Program-made: the position numbers and the translations under genes | Shown: positions 8,090-16,527 of the stretch, one piece after another | Position numbering within the stretch: position 1 is the stretch's first letter | How the letters are laid out: every line of letters begins with the position of its first letter | The notes under the pieces: generated by a model | What the model saw: the letters and a program-made list of their open reading frames with translations, nothing else | Told to the model about the DNA's origin: nothing | The model's database searches: none | Assembly: GCA_035295745.1 (NCBI GenBank) | Contig: DATGIL010000039.1 | Span: forward strand, 1 to 64,000 | Length of the DNA: 64,000 nucleotides | Source: JAIQFL01 sp035295745 | Lineage (GTDB): Bacteria > Acidobacteriota > Terriglobia > Bryobacterales > Bryobacteraceae | Direction: 5' to 3'

Positions 8090-11000
8090 CTACTTCTCGC
8101 GCTCCAAAGCCAGAAAGTACAGATGCCCGCCAAAATCTCCCGCCACAATGCGCTCCTTTGCAAACGCGCAACTTGATGCCGCGGAGTCGCACGTGAACGT
8201 AGCCACAGCTTTCCCCGTCTCCAGATCCCAAACCCGAAGCGTCTTATCCTCAGAGGCCGAGACTGCCAGCCGCCCGTTCCCGCCCACCGCCACTCCATAG
8301 ACCGCGCCCATGTGACCGGCAAGAATCCGCAATTCCTGCTTCGTCTCCAGATCCCACAGCCGCACCGTCTTATCATCCGACACCGACACGGCCCGCCGCC
8401 CGTCCGGTGTCATCGCCACGCCATTGACCGCAGCCGAGTGCCCCTTCAATGTCCCTAGTTCCCGGCCCGTATTCACATCCCACAATTTCAGGGTATTGTC
8501 CTCTGCACCGGAGACCGCCCGTTGAGCGTTCTCACTCAGTGCCACACACGAGACCTCGCGAGTGTGCCCGGTGAGTGTTTGCAACTCCTTCCCGGTTTCG
8601 GCGTTCCACACCTTCAGCGTCTTGTCATACGAGGCCGAGATCGCCCTCTGCCCGTTGGCGCTGATCGCTACCGCGGCCACCTCGTGCGTGTGACCCTCCA
8701 GGCGCCGCAACTCGCGGCCCTCCTCGATGTCCCACACTCGCAGCGTGCCATCATAGGAGGCCGAAATCCCGCGGCGTCCATCCGCACTCAGCGCCACGCC
8801 CGCCACCGTCCCGGAATGCCCCTGCATCGCCCGCAACTCTTGCCCGGACTCCACGTCCCAAACCCGAACCGTGTTGTCCCACGATGCAGAGATGGCGCAC
8901 TGGCCGTCGCGGCTCACAGCGACCCCATGCACCACTCCGGCATGGGCCCGCGATACCGCACCGCCTCTGCCCGCGCGTAGATCCCACACTCGCAGTGTGC
9001 TGTCCCAGGAAGCCGAGACCGCCCGCTGCGCCTCCCCATTCACCGCGACGCCCACAACCCACCCTGCGTGGCCTTCCAGCGTCTGTAGCTCCTTGCCGTT
9101 CTCGAGGTCCCATAGCCGCAGCGTGTTGTCCCACGACGCCGAGACCGCCAGATACCCGTCCGCGCTGACCGCCACCCCCACCACCCGATTCGAATGTCCC
9201 GTCAATGTGTACAGATCGCGGCCGGTCGCCAGATCCCACAGCTTCAACGAATAGTCTTCCGACGCCGAGACGGCGAAGCGTCCGTCCCCGGTCAGTGCAA
9301 CACCGCGCACCCCGCCCGTATGGCCCCGGAAGGTGCGAAGCTCCCGTCCGCTTTCCACGTCCCACAATTTCAGCGTCTTGTCATTGGATGCGGAGACCGC
9401 CCTCTTTCCATCCGCAGTCACCGCGACTGCGAAGACCACGCCGGAGTGTCCCGTAAGCGTGCGCAGTTCGCTGCCCGATTCCAGATCCCAAACCTTCAGC
9501 GTCTTGTCCCACGATGCGGAAACCGCGCGCTTCGCGTCACCCATCATCGCCGCGCTAACCACCCAATGCCCGTGGCCGGACAGCGTACGGATCTCGCGGC
9601 CCGTTTCCAGATCCCACACCTTCAGTGTCTTGTCGCTCGACGCGGAGACCGCACGCTGCCCGTCGGGGCTCACCGCGACGCTCCACACCTCGCCCGTGTG
9701 TCCCTCCAGCGTTCGCGGCGCCCGTCCCGTTTCCAGGTCCCAAACCTTCAATGTCTTGTCACTCGACGCGGAGACGGCCCGTGCACCATCGGCACTCACG
9801 CCCACACTGAATACGGAACCCGCGTGTCCTTCCAGGATGCGCACCAGCGCAGTGCCTGGCCCGCACAGCGCGGCATTCAGCGGCCGAAGCCAGGGTTTGG
9901 GCGCGGCACTGCCCACGTGGTCGGTAAACTGCCGCACGACCCCATTCTCTCTGTGCATCAGCAAGCGCCCCACCACCTGCGACGCGAACTGGCAGGGGTC
10001 CCGCAGGATGACATGTGCCGAAAGCCGTACAGCCTCCTGGATCAGCCCCATCGCCGCCTGGTCCGGCCACTGGCGGCGCACTTCCTCCAGTTGGCGTTCA
10101 TCCAGGTAGACGCCCTCGCCGTCCCGATTCACCAAAGAAAGCTGGGATAGCTGCTCCGCGGTTGCGCGAACCGCCACCTCCGAAGTCCTCCACAAAGAGT
10201 GCAGGATTGGCAGCGTCGCCACCATCTCTGGCATCAGGACACCGAGCAGCAGATAGCGGCTGCGCGTCACCTCGTTGAGTGACTGAAACGGCCCACCCCG
10301 AATGCGCTTCAACTCAGTGAGAACCTGGTCACTGCTCCATCGCGCTTTGTAGTCCCTGGTCAGGCAACCTTCGACCATCCGGTCAAACGGGCGCAGTTCT
10401 TTCCACGCCAATTTCGGCTGCGCCGCCATAATGGCGCCGATCAACGCGGCCTCAGTGGCGCCGGTGAAGGGTCTTTTGCCAGTGAGGGCTTCGGCAAGCA
10501 GTACTCCCAAAGACCAGATGTCGAACGCCGAGGTGTACCTTCCGTCGAAGCTCTCGGGCGGCATATACGAGAGGCTGCCTGCCGGCTGTGCGGTGTAAGC
10601 ACTGATCTCCGGATTCACCTTCCGGATCAGGCCAAAGTCCGACAACTTCCACACACCCTGCACCCGCAGAATGTTGTCGGGTTTGATATCCCGATGGACA
10701 AAACTCTTGTGCAGAAAGCCGAGCCCCGCGCCAACGTGCTCCACCAGTTCCTGCGCTTCCTCCACGGAGAGCAATTCGCTTTTTAAACGAGACTTCAAGC
10801 TGCTTTCGGCAAGCTCCATCACCAGGTACAAGAACTTGGTTTTGGAAGGCCCCACTTCAGCGCTCCCTGCGGTATGACAGACCAGCAGGTTCGGATGATG
10901 CAAAGTCGTCGCGAAGATCAGTTCGTCCAGTTTGGCATCGGCCTCGGCCTCGGTTTCCGCTGGATCGAGCCAGATCAGCTTAAGTGCGACGGATCGGATG

Positions 11001-11125
11001 CGCTTCTTCTCAATGAACTGATCGGCATGAAACACGCCCCCAAACGACCCCCAACCAATCAAATGATTGAGTAGGTAACTCCGGTCGACCCTTTCACCCT
11101 CATACGGTTTCCAGTACGCTTCCAT
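8090..11125 (-). CDS. Ser/Thr protein kinase fused to a STAND-type sensor region and 14 WD40 blades
   Basis: A 1011-residue protein with no signal peptide or membrane segment. Residues about 17-270 form a Hanks-type kinase: glycine loop GWGSFGGVF, VALK lysine (K49), HRDIKPDN with catalytic D146, DFGL, and SYMPPESFDGRY. Residues about 285-430 resemble the region that follows the NTPase in NB-ARC/STAND proteins: a winged-helix-like stretch (RYLLLGVLMPE to LSLVNRDGEGVYLDE), then a helical segment (RLSAHVILRDPCQFASQVV to PWLRPLN). From about 431 there are thirteen WD40 repeats of exactly 42 residues plus a degenerate fourteenth, enough for two seven-bladed propellers. The NTPase itself is absent. 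The substrate is unknown. The gene stands alone, with a palindromic element 31 bp upstream of its ATG. Confidence 0.92.
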   Translation of the reverse strand: MEAYWKPYEGERVDRSYLLNHLIGWGSFGGVFHADQFIEKKRIRSVALKLIWLDPAETEAEADAKLDELIFATTLHHPNLLVCHTAGSAEVGPSKTKFLYLVMELAESSLKSRLKSELLSVEEAQELVEHVGAGLGFLHKSFVHRDIKPDNILRVQGVWKLSDFGLIRKVNPEISAYTAQPAGSLSYMPPESFDGRYTSAFDIWSLGVLLAEALTGKRPFTGATEAALIGAIMAAQPKLAWKELRPFDRMVEGCLTRDYKARWSSDQVLTELKRIRGGPFQSLNEVTRSRYLLLGVLMPEMVATLPILHSLWRTSEVAVRATAEQLSQLSLVNRDGEGVYLDERQLEEVRRQWPDQAAMGLIQEAVRLSAHVILRDPCQFASQVVGRLLMHRENGVVRQFTDHVGSAAPKPWLRPLNAALCGPGTALVRILEGHAGSVFSVGVSADGARAVSASSDKTLKVWDLETGRAPRTLEGHTGEVWSVAVSPDGQRAVSASSDKTLKVWDLETGREIRTLSGHGHWVVSAAMMGDAKRAVSASWDKTLKVWDLESGSELRTLTGHSGVVFAVAVTADGKRAVSASNDKTLKLWDVESGRELRTFRGHTGGVRGVALTGDGRFAVSASEDYSLKLWDLATGRDLYTLTGHSNRVVGVAVSADGYLAVSASWDNTLRLWDLENGKELQTLEGHAGWVVGVAVNGEAQRAVSASWDSTLRVWDLRAGRGGAVSRAHAGVVHGVAVSRDGQCAISASWDNTVRVWDVESGQELRAMQGHSGTVAGVALSADGRRGISASYDGTLRVWDIEEGRELRRLEGHTHEVAAVAISANGQRAISASYDKTLKVWNAETGKELQTLTGHTREVSCVALSENAQRAVSGAEDNTLKLWDVNTGRELGTLKGHSAAVNGVAMTPDGRRAVSVSDDKTVRLWDLETKQELRILAGHMGAVYGVAVGGNGRLAVSASEDKTLRVWDLETGKAVATFTCDSAASSCAFAKERIVAGDFGGHLYFLALEREK
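8198..9835 (-). repeat. 126-bp in-gene tandem repeats encoding WD40 blades
   Basis: Thirteen consecutive 126-bp coding units with no indels, each encoding a GH...WD blade (for example VSASWDKTLKVWDLE). Several units share long stretches, such as the KTLKVWDLETG block. The constant unit length points to amplification by unequal recombination. The remaining coding sequence to 8090 encodes a degenerate last blade. Confidence 0.85.
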
Positions 11126-11155
11126 TGGCGCTCGTTAATCCAAGATACCGTACCC

Positions 11156-11207
11156 GTGGCGCGAACACTCCTGTTTGCCGCGTCGAGATTCATCTCGACG
11201 GTTTTCG
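11156..11207 (-). repeat. Two-hairpin palindromic element, copy A
   Basis: On the minus strand the first stem is CGTCGAGA, loop TGAA, TCTCGACG; a second arm GCAAACA, loop GGAG, is followed by a slightly degenerate TGTTCGC. It lies between the SelA-like gene (stop at 11280) and the kinase gene (start at 11125), both on the minus strand. Confidence 0.85.
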
Positions 11208-11279
11208 CAAGCTTCGACCAGATCCGGCGACACGTAGTGGTCGCCGAATCCGTGCCCTCGCCGTCCGCCTCCTCGCCGA

Positions 11280-12902
11280 TCACAACTGACGCGTAGCGCT
11301 CCACGCCGCTCCCAAGTACTCTCCCATATCCAAAGCCCCCGACATCCTGTCGCCTGCAATCTTTCCCGTAAACCGATACGACAGTGCGGCCCCATGCACC
11401 TCTCCAATCGAGCTCGCAATGCGAACCTCACTCCCCGAAATCGTCCCATTGCAATCCCGAGCTGTGAAATCGCCCTGGTGCGTACCTACGAGTTGATTGC
11501 CCTTCTGCTTCACGTGCAGTACATGATTCGACGATCCCGCCGCAAACTGGATCCGCACGTCCCACCGTCCCGTGAGATCGGCCGCCGGCTCCAGCAGCGT
11601 CTCCGGTTTCCACTGCGGACGCTTCGCTGACAGAATCTCATGTAGACGATCAGCCACAATCTTCACATCGTCCGGCTGCATCATGTAGGCCGTGATCGCG
11701 ATCCCTGTCTGGTTCGAACCCGCCCCGCGCCGTTCGCCGCCTCCTCCACCGTTGTTGAGCGCGATCCGCGGCTCCGTTGTCCAGAGGATGTTGGTCACTT
11801 CCTCCCCCGTGATTCCCAGTTTCGCGGGGTCCCACGTGATCCCGAGCCCAGGGCTGTGATTGTCGAGCCCCCTCGGTTGCCGCACCGTTGCCGTCACGCC
11901 ATCGATCTTCATGACGCGATCCGCAATAGTCTGCATCCACTGCGTCCACATCTCGTCTTCCTTTTTGTGATCGCGCTGCACCCACATCTCCACCGCGGCG
12001 AGGAGGCCCAAAATCTCCTCCTTGCCGATCTTCATCGCTCGCCCGTGCCCATGGTGCGGCGCGCTCGCCACCCACGCAGCCTGCAACAGATCCTTGCGCC
12101 CCAGAATCAGTCCGGAGCACTGCGGAGCGCGCAGACATTTGCCGCCGCTATAGCCCACGAATGTAGATCCGCGCTTGAGATACGAGTTCGGGATCTCTAG
12201 CATCTCTGCCGCCGCATCTGTGAAAACCGGTATCCCTTTCTTCTTGGCGATGTCATACACCGCGTCGTACTTGAGCGGCCCGTTCTCCATGCGAGTGCCC
12301 GTCATGATATACACCATCGCCACCTTCGGACCGAGCGCCGCTTCGTATTCCGCCGCGTCTCCCGCTTCGATGATGCGCACGCCCACCGACCGGATCGCCT
12401 GATCGTATTCGTTGCGCGAACCTTTCGGAATCACCACTTCGTCCTTCGCAAAGCCCGTGAGGTCGGGGATGCGCACATGCAGATCGGGATTTCCCCCCGT
12501 CACGCAGGCCGCCGTGGTGTGAGCCATGCCTGCCGCGCACCCGGAGGAGACCAGCGCCCACTCGGCACCAGTGATTTCCGCGATGCGACGCGCCACCGCG
12601 TCCATCAACTCGTCGAGCACCACGTGATGCTGTCCTCCCGCATCCACTGCCGCACGCACCTCCGGCAGTTCGAGCGACCCGCTGATCACGGTGAGCGTGC
12701 CGCGGCAATTGATCAGCGGACGAACGCCAATGGACTTGTAAATGTCGGCACCGAGTTGCAGCCGCCCCGCAGTCGCCGGCGCCGCGGCAGCAGCACTGCG
12801 CGGTGTGCTCAATAGCGCAGGTGCCGCCGCCAGCGCACCACCACGCCGGAACAGGTCCCGACGGCTCAGATTGTTGAAGACACTCTTGACAGATTCGAAC
12901 AT
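11280..12902 (-). CDS. Tat-exported SelA-like PLP-dependent protein with C-terminal beta domain
   Basis: A 540-residue protein related to SelA and D-glucosaminate-6-phosphate ammonia-lyase-type fold-type I PLP enzymes. The frame runs open upstream, but the ATG at 12902 is chosen because it has a ggaggt ribosome-binding site and begins a twin-arginine signal (NLSRRDLFRRGGALAAAPAL). The PLP domain (about 50-425) contains PLINCRGTLT, SSGCAAGM, and the lysine of GYSGGKCLRAPQ expected to bind PLP. Residues about 430-540 form a separate beta-rich module (LTGRWDVRIQF onward), lipocalin-like in appearance. The Tat signal suggests export as a folded holoenzyme. The substrate is unknown; deamination or elimination on an amino sugar or amino acid is a guess. 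Confidence 0.85.
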   Translation of the reverse strand: MFESVKSVFNNLSRRDLFRRGGALAAAPALLSTPRSAAAAAPATAGRLQLGADIYKSIGVRPLINCRGTLTVISGSLELPEVRAAVDAGGQHHVVLDELMDAVARRIAEITGAEWALVSSGCAAGMAHTTAACVTGGNPDLHVRIPDLTGFAKDEVVIPKGSRNEYDQAIRSVGVRIIEAGDAAEYEAALGPKVAMVYIMTGTRMENGPLKYDAVYDIAKKKGIPVFTDAAAEMLEIPNSYLKRGSTFVGYSGGKCLRAPQCSGLILGRKDLLQAAWVASAPHHGHGRAMKIGKEEILGLLAAVEMWVQRDHKKEDEMWTQWMQTIADRVMKIDGVTATVRQPRGLDNHSPGLGITWDPAKLGITGEEVTNILWTTEPRIALNNGGGGGERRGAGSNQTGIAITAYMMQPDDVKIVADRLHEILSAKRPQWKPETLLEPAADLTGRWDVRIQFAAGSSNHVLHVKQKGNQLVGTHQGDFTARDCNGTISGSEVRIASSIGEVHGAALSYRFTGKIAGDRMSGALDMGEYLGAAWSATRQL

Positions 12903-13104
12903 GCGGACCTCCAAAACGATCGTGGCTTGATCATAACTCTTCGGCGGCAACTCTGTCGCAAAACCACTCCTATATGCCCTCTCGACACCGTTGGCGAGAC
13001 CTTTCGAACGTCCACCGGGTCTGACTGCATCAAGGCCTTCGTCGCTGCGGAAATGCATGCTCTGCCGCAGCGGTTTGGGATAAACTAACTACACCTGTCA
13101 TCCG

Positions 13105-15456
13105 ATGAGACGCTTTCTGACGCTGATCGCGAGCGTGGCACTCTGGGCCGCTTCCGGGCCCGCGCAAACAGACGACCTCGGCAAACGCCAGTTCGAAACC
13201 CGCTGTGCCGGATGCCACGGAGCCGATGGAACCGGAGGTGGACACGGTCCCGCGATCGTCGATGTGGCCCGTCCACGGGCAGCGACGCGGGAAGCAGTTC
13301 GCGCCCTCATCCTGAGCGGGACGCCCGATGCAGGCATGCCCGCGTTTCGCGTTTCGCCGGCAGAATCCTCCGCGCTGGCGGACTACGTCATGCGCCTTCG
13401 CCAGCCCGACGGTGCCGTGCCCACTGACAGCGGCGCTGCGCAGGGAGATCCAGCCGCAGGCGCCCAGTTCTTCAGCGGCAAAGGCGATTGCATTCGCTGC
13501 CACATGGTCAGAGGACGTGGCGGCGTACTGGGCCCCGATCTCTCCAACATCGGCCTCGACCGCGACCCAGTGCAACTCATCCAGGCATTGCGCGATCCCG
13601 GAAGCCTGCCGCCCATTCGCGGAGGCCGCGCCAATACGTTATTCAAAGCCGTAACCGTGCGCCTGCCGGATGGCGAGATGCTCCACGGCATCGCCAAGAA
13701 CGAAAGCGCCTTCGACCTCCAATTGCTCGCCACGGATGGCAAGCTGTACCTGTTGCAAAAGAACCAGATCTCGGAAGTTGTGCGCGAAAAGTCGCTGATG
13801 CCCAAGGTCGCGGCCACTCCGCAGGAGATGCGCGACCTTCTCGCCTATCTCCACTTGCTGCGCCTGGATGCACCCGCGACCCCGACGGCCACACCCGGCG
13901 ATCTCGGTCCGGGAGTTTCCTTCGCCGAGATCGCTCATCCGCGCCGCGGCACCTGGCCCACATACGACGGAAACCACAGCGGGAATCGATTCAGCCCGCT
14001 CGATCAGATCAATCGCGGCAACGTCTCTCACCTCGCGCCCCAGTGGATGTTTCCGATTCCCTCGGCGCCTCACGGTCTCGAAGGCACGCCGGTTGTAGTG
14101 GGCGGCGTGATGTACGTCACTTCCGTGAACGAGGCGTACGCGCTGGATGCGCGCAGCGGCCGCGAAATCTGGCATTACAGCCGGCCGCGCACTCCGGTAC
14201 TCGCCGGCGACGCGGCCGGCGGCATCAATCGCGGCGTGGCGGTGCTGGGGGATCGCGTTTTCATGGTCTCCGACAACACCCACCTGTTCGCTCTGCATCG
14301 CTTCACCGGCCAGCTTATCTGGGATGTCGAAATGGCCGACTCCCGCCAGAATTACGGCTCCACCAGTGCTCCGCTCATCGTCGACGACCTGGTGATCGCC
14401 GGCGTCTCCGGCGGCGACGAGGGAGTCCGCGGATTCCTGGATGCTTACAAAGCTTCCACCGGCGAGCGGGTCTGGCGCTTCTGGACGATTCCCGGTGCCG
14501 GTGAGCCCGGCTCCGAGACGTGGAAGGGACGGGCACGCGAGCACGGATGCGGCACCACCTGGCTCACCGGAACCTATGATCCCGACGCGCATCTGCTCTA
14601 CTGGCCGACCGGCAATCCCTGCCCCGATTACAACGGCGACGAGCGCAAAGGCGACAATCTGTATACGTCGTCGGTGGTGGCGCTGGATCCGGCGACCGGC
14701 AAGCTGCGCTGGCATTATCAATTCACTCCGCATGATCTGCACGACTGGGATGCCACCGAGACCCCGGTCCTGGTGGACGCCACGTTCCGCGGCCAACCTC
14801 GCAAGCTGCTACTGCAGGGCAATCGCAACGGCTTCTTCTACGTGCTCGACCGCGTGACGGGCAAAATTCTGCTCGCCGAGCCGTTCGTCAAGAAGCTCAC
14901 GTGGGCCAGCGGAATCGGCCCCGACGGCCGGCCCAAACTGCTGCCCGGAAACGAGCCGACAGTGGAAGGACAGTTGGTCTGCCCAGCTGTGGCTGGTGCG
15001 GCCAATTGGCCCTCGAGCGCCTACAGCCCGTTGACCGGCCTGTTCTATCTATTCGCTGAGGAATCCTGCAACGTCTACACCAAGAACGACCAATGGTGGG
15101 AGGCCGGCAAATCGTTTTACGGCGGCGGCACAAAACGCGCGCCGGCTGGTTCCGGGCCGCCCGACGGAAAGCTGCTGAAGGCCATCGACATTCAGACCGG
15201 AAAGACGGCGTGGGAGATCCCGGAGATCGGCGGCGGAATTCTGGGCAGCGGTCTGATGGCAACTGCCGGCGGACTGATTTTCTACGGCGACGGCAGTGGC
15301 GCATTCGTCGCCGCGGATGCATCGAATGGCAAACTGCTCTGGCACTTCAACACCGGCATGAGTTTCAAAGCGGGTCCGATGACGTACACCGTGGACGGCA
15401 ATCAGTACATCGCCATCGCCGCTGGGTCTACGATTCTGGTGTTTGGCTTACCGTAG
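13105..15456 (+). CDS. PQQ-dependent quinoprotein dehydrogenase with two N-terminal cytochrome c domains
   Basis: A periplasmic oxidoreductase of 783 residues with a Sec signal peptide (cleavage likely after about residue 20). Domain 1 has haem motif CAGCH (34-38); domain 2 has CIRCH (129-133) followed by the LPDGEMLHG/LATDGKLYLL region seen in haem-binding modules. From about 280 it is a PQQ beta-propeller of the alcohol dehydrogenase type (TWPTYDGNHSGNRFSPLDQI, WHYQFTPHDLHDWDATETPV, LTGLFYLFAEESCN). Substrate-derived electrons would pass from PQQ to the fused haems and on to the respiratory chain. Domain order is the reverse of most quinohaemoprotein dehydrogenases, whose cytochrome is C-terminal. 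The TAAACT at 13081 may be its -10 box. The substrate (alcohol or sugar) is not deducible. Confidence 0.93.
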   Translation: MRRFLTLIASVALWAASGPAQTDDLGKRQFETRCAGCHGADGTGGGHGPAIVDVARPRAATREAVRALILSGTPDAGMPAFRVSPAESSALADYVMRLRQPDGAVPTDSGAAQGDPAAGAQFFSGKGDCIRCHMVRGRGGVLGPDLSNIGLDRDPVQLIQALRDPGSLPPIRGGRANTLFKAVTVRLPDGEMLHGIAKNESAFDLQLLATDGKLYLLQKNQISEVVREKSLMPKVAATPQEMRDLLAYLHLLRLDAPATPTATPGDLGPGVSFAEIAHPRRGTWPTYDGNHSGNRFSPLDQINRGNVSHLAPQWMFPIPSAPHGLEGTPVVVGGVMYVTSVNEAYALDARSGREIWHYSRPRTPVLAGDAAGGINRGVAVLGDRVFMVSDNTHLFALHRFTGQLIWDVEMADSRQNYGSTSAPLIVDDLVIAGVSGGDEGVRGFLDAYKASTGERVWRFWTIPGAGEPGSETWKGRAREHGCGTTWLTGTYDPDAHLLYWPTGNPCPDYNGDERKGDNLYTSSVVALDPATGKLRWHYQFTPHDLHDWDATETPVLVDATFRGQPRKLLLQGNRNGFFYVLDRVTGKILLAEPFVKKLTWASGIGPDGRPKLLPGNEPTVEGQLVCPAVAGAANWPSSAYSPLTGLFYLFAEESCNVYTKNDQWWEAGKSFYGGGTKRAPAGSGPPDGKLLKAIDIQTGKTAWEIPEIGGGILGSGLMATAGGLIFYGDGSGAFVAADASNGKLLWHFNTGMSFKAGPMTYTVDGNQYIAIAAGSTILVFGLP

Positions 15457-15558
15457 GCGCGCTCACATCGTCGAATGACAGGCATGTCAAGTCTCGTGAC
15501 GTGGCTCAAACACGCCGATTCTTGCGCTTTGCGCCCTTTCACTGCGCTTGGAAGAAGC

Positions 15559-15611
15559 GCGAAAAGCGTCGAGAGGGAGTCTCGACGCAGCAAACAGGAG
15601 TGGTGTCGGCG
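15559..15611 (+). repeat. Two-hairpin palindromic element, copy B
   Basis: First stem GCGTCGAGA, loop GGGAG, TCTCGACGC; the second hairpin is degraded (GCAAACAGGAG then TGGTGTCGGC). It lies between the convergent PQQ dehydrogenase and sugar isomerase genes. Confidence 0.8.
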
Positions 15612-15621
15612 CGCCGGTTGA

Positions 15622-16503
15622 TCACACTTTCAACGTTTTCAGAAACGCCACGCTCTGCACCGTGAGATCCCAGCTCTGCTCCACGAAGTAGTTCTTAACG
15701 CCACCCGTCTTGGCCGCGCCGAAAATCTTCGCCCAGTCGAGACTGTCTTTCCCGACCGCTAACGCCGGAACCTGCACGCCTCTGCCCGGCTCCGGCCCGT
15801 TCAAATCCACGCCCTGCAGATGCATCGAGACGAAGCGTCCCGGGTACTTCATGAAGTACATCACTGGATCGCCCACCGCTCGCATCGCCGACATCTGAAA
15901 CTGCATCTTGACCAGTTTGGGATCGAGCAGTTCGAGCAGCACTTCATACACCAGGCGTCCGTCCACTTTTGCCATCTCAAACCGCTCGTCATGCAGGAAC
16001 TGCTGGATGCCCGCCTTACTCGCGGCTTCGCCGATCTTGTTGTATTCATCGGCGGCATGCTTCACTACGTCCATGGTTGCAGCGCCGTTTTCCAGGTGCC
16101 CATTCAGGCTCGCCGTTCCCATCTGCGTCATCCCAATCTCGTGCGCCCACGCGATCGACTGCTCCTGCTTCGTGCGAAGTTCTCCCAGTGTGAAGTGGGC
16201 GCTGGGGCATTGCAGACCATGATCTTCGATCACCTTTCTGGTCTGCCTCGCGTCCGCCAGGCTGGCAAATTCGGCATACCCCGGCGAGCACAACTCCAGG
16301 CTTCCCACACCGAGATCGACCATGTCTTTGCACAACCCCGCGAAGTCGCCGTCTTTGATGCGTTGGCGGTGTGGATACGTCTGGCTCCCAATGGACAGTC
16401 CTAACGGATAAGCTTGCGCATTTTGTGCGGTGGTCAAAAGCCCAATCCCAGCGGCCTGCGCGGCGGATCTCTGCAGAAACGCTCTTCTCGAAATCGTTGC
16501 CAT
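15622..16503 (-). CDS. Tat-exported sugar phosphate isomerase/epimerase-like TIM barrel
   Basis: A 293-residue protein of the xylose-isomerase-like (AP endonuclease 2) superfamily. The N-terminus is a clear twin-arginine signal (SRRAFLQRSAAQAAGIGLL). The mature part has family features: YPLGLSIGSQTYPHRQRI, a helix giving CKDMVDLGVGSLELCSP, and acidic/histidine positions near the C-terminus (RFVSMHLQGVDLNGP, YFVEQSWD) that usually bind a divalent metal. The true substrate is unknown; many acidobacterial and planctomycete paralogues are annotated only as isomerase/epimerase. A TATACT hexamer ends 14 nt upstream of the ATG. Confidence 0.85.
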   Translation of the reverse strand: MATISRRAFLQRSAAQAAGIGLLTTAQNAQAYPLGLSIGSQTYPHRQRIKDGDFAGLCKDMVDLGVGSLELCSPGYAEFASLADARQTRKVIEDHGLQCPSAHFTLGELRTKQEQSIAWAHEIGMTQMGTASLNGHLENGAATMDVVKHAADEYNKIGEAASKAGIQQFLHDERFEMAKVDGRLVYEVLLELLDPKLVKMQFQMSAMRAVGDPVMYFMKYPGRFVSMHLQGVDLNGPEPGRGVQVPALAVGKDSLDWAKIFGAAKTGGVKNYFVEQSWDLTVQSVAFLKTLKV

Positions 16504-16517
16504 AAGCGAGTGACCAC

Positions 16518-16523
16518 AGTATA
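16518..16523 (-). promoter_or_regulatory. -10-like TATACT of the sugar isomerase gene
   Basis: On the minus strand TATACT is followed by 14 nt and then the ATG at 16503. No Shine-Dalgarno lies between. A transcript starting about 7 nt after this box would have a leader of only about 7 nt. No matching -35 box is visible. Confidence 0.4.
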
Positions 16524-16527
16524 CAAC

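Noticed and set aside
8090..13058. A defence island around the kinase-WD40 gene
   Set aside because: Neighbours are a TonB receptor, a SelA-like enzyme and a PQQ dehydrogenase; no restriction, toxin, nuclease or recombinase genes were found.
12903..13058. N-terminal extension of the SelA-like protein from a start at 13058
   Set aside because: The extra 52 residues precede a strong ggaggt ribosome-binding site plus a Tat signal at 12902, so the longer start would bury the signal peptide.
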